Of a stretch of DNA of 64,000 bases, positions 57,902 through 64,000 are shown piece after piece. The notes under the pieces were generated by a model. The model saw only the letters and a program-made list of their open reading frames with translations. It was not told the DNA's origin and did no database searches. The stretch comes from Elymus sibiricus (Eukaryota > Streptophyta > Magnoliopsida > Poales > Poaceae). Position 1 is the first letter of the stretch. Every line of letters starts with the position of its first letter. Position numbers and translations under genes: made by a program. The stretch covers positions 305,846,509 through 305,910,508 of the forward strand of contig CM077671.1 in assembly GCA_039707655.1 (NCBI GenBank), in the 5' to 3' direction.

Positions 57902-59137
57902 TGCCGGTTAAAACAAAATACGGACATAGTAGCTTCATGCTTATTATCATAGAAGCAACAAACTTTATAATTGCACTTATTCATATAACTTTTATTATAT
58001 AACTTCATCATATAACCTCTCATGAACAAGTTACAATTCATCACAACATAGAAGTATAAAGCATAAACATTATTGAAAACTAACAAACTACAATTCATCA
58101 TATTTTTAGGAAGGGTCTCGTGTCGGAGCCTTTTGGCAAGTCCACATACTCAACCATCATTTAATCTTGTATGATTGCTAACACTCACAGCATACCCATG
58201 AGCAAAAAGTTTCAACCGGACACATAGAAAGATAGGGGCTTATAGTTTCGCCTCCCAACGTATTCACCTCAAGGGTGATGTCAACAATAATAATTCATGT
58301 TCACTCATATCCAACTGGATATACGTGCCTAGATCTTTCCTCACCACATGATGCTTGCAAAAAGAAAAAGTAAAAGGAATAGGAAAAAAAATACTTTGAC
58401 TCTTGCATAAAAGTAAATACATAAAAGTAAAATATAGGCCCTTCGCAGAGGGAAGAAGAGGTTGTCATGCGCTTTTTAGTTTGTATGTCAAATCCCTTAA
58501 TGCAAAAGAACGTCATGTTATATTTCCCCTTATGATAGCAACCTTTATTATGCAGTCTGTCGCTTTAATTACTTTGCCATCATAAGTTCGTACAACGCTC
58601 GAGTATATTAATTCGGGCTGAGGTAGTGGGTTATCCTCTTCCTCAGAGCTATCATCCTTTGTTTCCTTCATGTCGGTGTCTTCCTCCTCATCCGTGGTAC
58701 ATCCATAATGATCCACCACTCCATAGACCTTAGGGTTTGCAATATAGTCAGCAACATAGCTCTCCCCCTCTGAATCTTGAGACGACATATTTTCAGACCT
58801 GTCAGGAAAACAGCACGAAACAAGAACATGGGATTTTTCTATGATGCGGTGGTCAAAAAAATCGGGGCTATATATAAATATATTTTTATCTTGGGAAGCA
58901 AGAATATGGAAGGAAAACGGAGTCGGGAAAGTGTCCGAGGTGGGCACAACCCACCAGGGCGCGCCCTGGTGTATCGTGCTCACCTCGGTTGCTTTCCTGC
59001 TTATTTCTTATTTTCCTAATTTTTGTAATACTCCAAAACTGACAAAAAATATTTTTGCGGATTTTTCGGAGTCCGTTTACTTACCGTATCACGTACCTCC
59101 TCTTTTTTCAGAATTCTGGAGAGTTCCGAAAGGTTTA
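57902..59137 (-). other. 3' internal region of element C
   Basis: Mostly non-coding sequence between the end of pol and the 3' LTR, continuing at 25136-25215 beyond the insertion of element A. It contains one short reading frame (58513-58788), described separately. The part at 58900-59060 resembles LTR/UTR-type sequence (CCACCAGGGCGCGCCCTGG). Confidence 0.6.
58513..58788 (-). CDS. Short acidic reading frame after pol in element C, function unknown
   Basis: ATG 58788 gives 91 residues: MSSQDSEGESYVADYIANPK, then a strongly acidic stretch (TTDEEEDTDMKETKDDSSEE) and a C-terminus VVRTYDGKVIKATDC. The frame is open further upstream to 58983 without another ATG of note. Athila-lineage elements often carry an extra frame after pol, sometimes called env-like. 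I see no signal peptide or transmembrane segment here, so I leave the function open. Confidence 0.45.
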   Translation of the reverse strand: MSSQDSEGESYVADYIANPKVYGVVDHYGCTTDEEEDTDMKETKDDSSEEEDNPLPQPELIYSSVVRTYDGKVIKATDCIIKVAIIRGNIT

Positions 59138-59946
59138 TTTTATGTATTCCTCAGGTGTCATGGTTTGGATAATATTGCTTTCAACATTAATAGGCGTACC
59201 CGAGATATAGTGTTTAATTCTTTGTACATTGACCACCTTCGGGTTAGTACCTTCAGCATTATTAATCTTGATAGCTCCAGAACGATAAGCTGTTCTATAG
59301 GCCAAAGTGCATCATCTAGTTTCTTAGACCAATTCTTTCGAGACCTATTGACAGTTTTTTGTAATATTAATTTTAGTTCCTGTTGCTAAGTTCAACTTGA
59401 CCACTAGATTGAGGATGATAGGGTGATGCAATTCTATGGTAACATCACATTTAGCAAGCATCTTACGAAAAGCACCATGAATAAAGTGTGAACCACCATC
59501 AGTCATTAAATATCTAGGGACTCCAAACCTCGGGAAGATAACTTCTTTAAGCATTTTAATGGAGGTGTTATGATCAACACTACTAGTTGGAATAGCTTCT
59601 ACCCACTTAGTAACATAATCAACAGCAACCAAAATATGAGTATACCCATTAGAGGAAGGAAAAGATCCCATATAGTCAAAACCACAAACATCAAATGGTT
59701 CAACAACAAGTGAATAATTCATAGGCATTTCCTGACGCTTACCGATATTACCAATTCTTTGACATTCATCACAAGACGAGACAAACTTATGGGCATCCTT
59801 GAAGAGAGTAGGCCAATAAAAACCAGATTGCAATACCTTGTGAGCAGTTCTATCTCCCGCATGATGTCCTCCATAAGCTTCGGAATGACATTTCCATAGG
59901 ATTTGTTCCTGTTCATGCTCAGGTACACAACGTCTAATAATACCAT
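59138..59946 (-). pseudogene. Integrase of element C, deleted and frameshifted
   Basis: It contains the zinc-binding C-C pair (SCDECQRIGN), VCGFDYMGSFPSS with the first catalytic Asp, and FGVPRYLMTDGGSHFIHGAF with the second. The region around the third acidic residue (expected QVELSNRE) is disrupted: after ELHHPIILNLVVKLNL the frame goes wrong and soon stops at about 59345. Downstream, recognisable C-terminal pol sequence resumes (KVVNVQRIKHYISGTPIN) up to TPEEYIK and a stop near 59138, with an internal deletion. Confidence 0.82.
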
Positions 59947-59991
59947 CTACCCCTTCTTTATAAAGATGTGAGTCATCTCAAAAGTAATGTC

Positions 59992-61491
59992 TTAAATAAT
60001 AGAAGAATTTTTTCTTTTGTTGGTATGTGAAACTAGGTGGTATATATTTAGCAACAATGTAGTTAGCATAATCAGCATACAAGGACTGTTTTGAGAAACA
60101 TGTATTGCAGCTAACTCTTCATCGGGAAAACTATCATCAATAGGTAGTGGGTCATCAAGAATATTTTCTAACCTAGACAAGTTATCAGCTACGGGGTTCT
60201 CAGCTCCCTTCCTATCAGTGATATGTAAATCAAATTCTTGAAGCAAGATAACCCACCTAATGAGTCTAGGTTTAGTATCTTTCTTTTCCATAAGATATTT
60301 TATAGAAGCATGATCGGTGTGAACAATAACTTTGGAATCACCAATGTAAGATCTAAATTTATCACAAGCAAACACAACAGCTAAAATTCTTTTTTTTGTA
60401 GTAGCATAATTTCTTTGGGCACTGTCTAGAGTTTTGCTAGCATAATGGATAACATTTAATTTTTTATCAACTCTTTGTCCTAGAACAACAACAATAGCAT
60501 AATCACTAGCATCACACATAATTTCAAAAGGCAAGTTCCAATCAAGTGGTTGAACAATAGGTGCAGAAATTAAGGCTTTCCTGAGTGTTTCAAAGGCTTC
60601 TACACAATCATCATCAAAAACAAATGGAATATCCTTTTGTAAAAGATTAGTAAGAGGCCTAGAAATTTTAGAGAAATCTTTAATAAACCTCCTATAGAAA
60701 CCAGCATGACCAAGGAAACTCCGAATACCTTTAATATCTTTAGGACATGGCATTTTCTCAATTGCATCAAGTTTAGCTTTATCCACCTCAATACCTCGTT
60801 CACATATTTTATGCCCCAATTCAATACCTTCATTAACCATAAAGTGGCACATCTCCCAATTCAAGACAAGATTAGTTTGTTCACATCTCTGCAAAACTCG
60901 ATCAAGGTTGCTTAAGCAATCATCAAAAGAAGTTCCGTAAACGGAGAAATCATCCATGAAAACCTCCACAATCTTTTCAAAAAAATCAGAGAATATAGCA
61001 GTCATACATCTTTGAAAGGTAGCAGGTGCATAGCATAAACCAAAAGGCATACGCCTATAAGCATAGGTTCCAAAAGGACAAGTAAAGGTGGTTTTCTCTT
61101 GATCAGATTGTGATACAGGTATTTGAGAGAAACCAGAATATCCATCCAGAAAACAAAAGTGTGTGTTCTTAGATAATCTTTCTAGCATTTCATCAATGAA
61201 AGGCAGAGGGTAATGACCTTTTCTAGTAGCTTTATTTAATTTTCTAAAATCAATTAGCATTCTATAGCCAGTGACAATTCTTTGGGGGATAAGTTCATTT
61301 TTATCATTAGGAACAACAGTAATACCTCCCTTCATAGGGACACAATGAACGGGACTTACCCATCTACTATCAGTTATGGGATAAATTATACCTGCTTGCA
61401 GAAGCTTTAATATTTCAGTTCTTACCACTTCTTTCATCTTAGGATTCAATCGTCGTTGGTGATCAACAACGGGTTTTGCATTAGGTTCCAT
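59992..61491 (-). pseudogene. Reverse transcriptase-RNase H of element C (Athila lineage)
   Basis: An open frame of 499 codons from ATG 61491: ADSRW-type region ([20 protein letters not shown]), [51 protein letters not shown] and active-site [13 protein letters not shown]. RNase H has [20 protein letters not shown] and [15 protein letters not shown]. The usual TTEKE block carrying the catalytic Glu reads TTKKR, apparently from small compensating indels in an A-run (about 60390-60400). RT looks intact, RNase H does not. Upstream, toward protease, the frame is shifted. Confidence 0.92.
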
Positions 61492-63017
61492 ATTAATCTT
61501 GTGCTGACATAGAGTGGGACTAATGCCCTTAAGATCATCAAGAGTATATCCAATAGCAGCCCGGTGCTTCCTCAGAATTTTTAATAATCTTTCTTATTCA
61601 TGTTCTGAAAGGTTAGGACTACAATAACATGATATATCTTTTTCTCGTCAAGATAAGCATACTTCAAAGTGTCAGTTAATTGTTTTAATTCAAACACATG
61701 ATCACCTTTAGGTGGAGGAGGACCTCCTAGAGTTTCAATAGGCAAATTGTGTTTTAGGAGAGGTTGTTGTTCAAAGAAAATTTAATCTATTTCATTTCTT
61801 TCATGCAAGTGCATATCATTTTCATGGTCTAGCAAATATTGTTCTAGTGAATCAGTAGGAGGTACAGCAATAGAAGAAAGACCAATTATTTCATCCTTAC
61901 TAGATAATTCTTTATTATGTGGTTGTCTAATAAACTTGGAAAAATTAAATTCATGAGACACATCACCAAAATTAACACTGACAATTTCTCTCTTGCAATC
62001 TATCTTAGCATTGACGGTGTTCAAGAAAGGTCTACCAAAGATAATGGGACAAAAGTCATCTTGTGGGGAACCAAGAAATATAAAATCAGTAGGATATTTT
62101 ATTTTTCCACACAAGACTTCAACATCTCTAACAATCCCAAGTGGTGTGATGGTGTCTCTATTAGCAAATTTAATAGTAACATCAATGTCTTCTATTTCAG
62201 TAGGTGCTATATCATTCATAATTTCTTGGTATAAGGTAAAAGGAATAGCACTCACGCTAGCACCCATATCACATAAACCATGATAGCAATGATCTCCTAT
62301 TTTAACTGAGACAACTGGCATGCCAACTACGGGTCTATGTTTATCTTTTTCATCAGGTTTGGCAATTCTAACAGCTTCATCACAGAAGTAAATAACATGC
62401 CCATCAATATTTTCTACCAAGAGATCTTTAACCATAGCAACACTAGGTTCTACTTTAATTTTTTCAAAGGGCTTAGGTGCTTTAATATTACCTTTGCGAA
62501 CCACAGTTGATACCTTAGCATGTTCCTTTATCCTAACAGGGAAAGGTGGTTTTTCAATATATGCAGTAGGCACAACTGGATCAACATTGTAAATGATGGT
62601 TTCATCCTTAACTTTTACCGGTTCTTTAATTTCTTCTTTAATAAGGGGATGATATTTAAACCACTTCTCCTTAGGGAGATCAACATGAGTAGCAAATGAT
62701 TCACAGAAAGAGGCTACTATCTCAGAGTCAAGTCCATATTTAGTGCTAAACTTGTGAAAAGCATCGGTATTCATAAAATATTTAACACAATCAAACTTAA
62801 GCATAATACCTGACTCATTACCTTCGTCGAGTTCCCAATCTTCAGAGTTGCGTTTAATTCTTTCTAAGAGATCCCACTTGAATTCAGTAGTCTTCTTCAT
62901 AAAAGAACCAGTACAAGAAGTGTCGAGCATGGATCGATCATTATGAGAAAGCCAAGCATAAAAGTTCTGAATAATAATTTCTCTCGGGATATCATGATTG
63001 GGGCATGAACATAACAT
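61492..63017 (-). pseudogene. Gag C-terminal part and protease of element C
   Basis: The 63017-61782 frame (411 codons) encodes gag C-part (HDIPREIIIQNFYAWLSHND, SCTGSFMKKTTEFKWDLLER) and an aspartic protease with CDMGASVSAIPFTLYQEI and PIIFGRPFLNTVNAKIDC. The catalytic Asp of the D-x-G box is present. A stop at 61782 and frameshifted remnants (GDHVFELKQLTDTL) separate it from RT. A frameshift at about 63020-63150 separates it from the gag start. Confidence 0.85.
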
Positions 63018-63479
63018 TTACTTAAGCCTCCCCCAAGCTAGAGCGATGCTTTATCCTTCACGAGGCCAAAAATTATATATATAATTCCGATCACGATGAA
63101 CTAGATGCATAGGATAAAACTTTTGGTGGAATTCCAATTGCAATCGATTCTAGTTCCATGATCCAATATCGTCACATAGCCTATACCATTTCAATGATTT
63201 TCCCTTCAAATATAAAGGGAAAACCTTCTTCTTAACTTCATCTCGAGATAAACCCGCAATCTTAAATAATCCACAAATTTCATCCACATGTATTAGATGC
63301 ATATCGGGATGTTCAGTTTCGTCTCCTACATAAGGATTAGCTAGCAGTTGTTCTACCATACCCGAAGGAATTTCATAACCAATATTTTCAGTAGGTGGAG
63401 TAGGTTGAGGGGCAACTAATTGTGGTTCCGGTCGAGGTGAAGATACCTCAAACAAACCCCTCAAAGGATTGTTTTTCAT
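63018..63479 (-). pseudogene. Gag N-terminal part of element C
   Basis: ATG 63479 starts MKNNPLRGLFEVSSPRPEPQ. The frame includes DMHLIHVDEICGLFKIAGLS and VFPLYLKGKSLKWYRLCDDI, typical of Athila-lineage gag. It stops at 63150. Protein-like sequence continues in another frame up to the next segment. Confidence 0.8.
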
Positions 63480-63560
63480 AGTAGCAAGTGACAATAAATT
63501 TCAGCACATAGTATAAGTTTTTCCTTACCGATTTCCACTTATCAAGAGCGCTTCACTCCC

Positions 63561-63574
63561 AGGCAACGACGCCA
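63561..63574 (-). other. Primer binding site of element C (degenerate)
   Basis: On the minus strand TGGCGTCGTTGCCT lies about 11 bases after the 5' LTR start. It differs by one base from the TGGCGCCGTTGCC of element A. Confidence 0.75.
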
Positions 63575-63585
63575 GAAAAGAGTCT

Positions 63586-63663
63586 TGATGACCCACAAGT
63601 CTAGGGGGTCAGTCTTAGAGTGTCGAACCCAACGAGGATCAAAAGGAAATGACAAGCGGTTTT
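63586..63663 (-). repeat. 5' LTR of element C, cut after 78 bp
   Basis: Starts TGATGACCCACAAGTCTAG; matches 23616 onward apart from a deletion of about 17 bases. It is interrupted at 63664 by the next LTR. Confidence 0.85.
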
Positions 63664-64000
63664 TGAAACGTCTTCGTCGTATCTACTTTTCCTAACGCTT
63701 TTGCTCTTGTTTTGGACTCTAATTTGCATGATTTGAATGAAACTAACTCGGACTGACGCTATTTTCAACAGAACTACCATGGTGTTGTTTTTGTGCAGAA
63801 ATAAAAGTTCTCGGAACTGGACGAAACTTTTTAGAGATTTATTTTACAATAAATAAAAAATACTGGAGCCAAGAACCACTGGAGGGGGTGCCCTGGTTGG
63901 GCACGATACACCATGGCGCACCATCCCCTCCAAGCGCGCCCTGGTGGGTTGTGCCCACCTCGTGGCCCCACTGACCCAAATTCCGGCACTATAAATTCCT
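63664..64000 (+). repeat. Start of another Athila-type LTR (WHAM/Sabrina-like), runs out of the window
   Basis: Begins TGAAACGTCTTCGTCGTATC and contains ACTCGGACTGACGCTATTTT and GTGGTGTTGTTTTTGTGCAG, blocks also present in the solo LTR at 11145. Its left target site would be GTTTT (63659-63663). No gene in view. Confidence 0.75.

Larger units (their letters stand above)
23616..63663 (-). mobile_element. Element C: Athila-lineage Gypsy retrotransposon, split by nested elements
   Basis: The 3' LTR (23616-25135) and the start of the 5' LTR (63586-63663) share TGATGACCCACAAG...AGGGGGTC...GAGTGTCGAAC...GGAAATGACAAGCGGTTTT. Internal sequence occupies 25136-25215 and 57902-63585. Gag, protease, RT-RNase H and integrase remnants run on the minus strand from right to left. 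RT sequence ([22 protein letters not shown]) is typical of the Athila lineage. All reading frames carry lesions. The 5' LTR is cut at 63664 by another LTR, so the second target duplication is out of view. Confidence 0.9.

Noticed and set aside
1..64000. Host protein-coding genes, tRNA or rRNA genes, CRISPR arrays
   Set aside because: No segment fails to fit a transposable element well enough to call a host gene. The only tRNA-like sequences are short primer binding sites. The repeats are TE arrays, not spacer-repeat arrays.

Overview
This window reads as plant nuclear DNA from a large-genome grass, most likely a Triticeae species (wheat, barley, rye or goatgrass). I found no host gene. Essentially every base can be assigned to a transposable element (TE). 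The Triticeae assignment rests on a nearly complete Angela/BARE-type Copia element, Athila-lineage Gypsy elements whose LTRs begin TGATACGTCTCC and whose polypurine tract is AAGCTTGGGGATGC, a Sirevirus-type Copia LTR full of GGTAGTACC motifs, and a CACTA element with CACTACTGGAATCAGGAG ends. Family names come from memory of these sequences. The superfamily calls, element boundaries and target-site duplications (TSDs) were read directly from the sequence.

Layout, left part (1-23.6 kb). An Athila-type LTR enters from the left edge (1-2986) and carries a nested solo LTR (1333-2868). Next comes the 3' internal region of a Sirevirus-like Copia element, split by a complete CACTA transposon (3618-10575, TSD CTA) with a broken TNP2-type transposase gene and a multi-exon Transposase_24-type gene. 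The Sirevirus LTR starts at 11108. It is interrupted by a solo LTR (11145-12792, TSD GTGAT) and by a Tat-lineage-like Gypsy element (13227-21526, TSD GACTA), and it stops at 22544 against a truncated Athila-type LTR. A truncated Copia LTR follows (about 23056-23615).

Layout, right part (23.6-64 kb). This is a five-deep nest. Element C (Athila lineage, minus strand, from 23616 to beyond 63663) is split by element A (plus strand, 25216-57896, TSD AGAGG). The 3' LTR of A is split by element B (minus strand, 31163-57220). The 5' LTR of B is split by element F (Tat-lineage Gypsy, minus strand, 37234-56289, TSD TCCCT). The gag region of F is split by the Angela-type Copia element (minus strand, 46878-55460, TSD GATTG). 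The 5' LTR of C is finally cut at 63664 by another Athila-type LTR that leaves the window.

How the parts work together. C carries Gag, protease, reverse transcriptase, RNase H and integrase remnants. A and B have Athila-type LTRs and primer sites but only short unrecognised reading frames, so they look non-autonomous and probably relied on C-like relatives. The sense-strand genes are all damaged. The most striking feature is on the opposite strand of F: an apparently intact six-exon gene of 821 codons with five GT-AG introns (38051-40897), related to the 'putative gypsy type transposon' (Transposase_28-like) proteins. The other Tat-like Gypsy (13227-21526) has a decayed counterpart in the same position and orientation.
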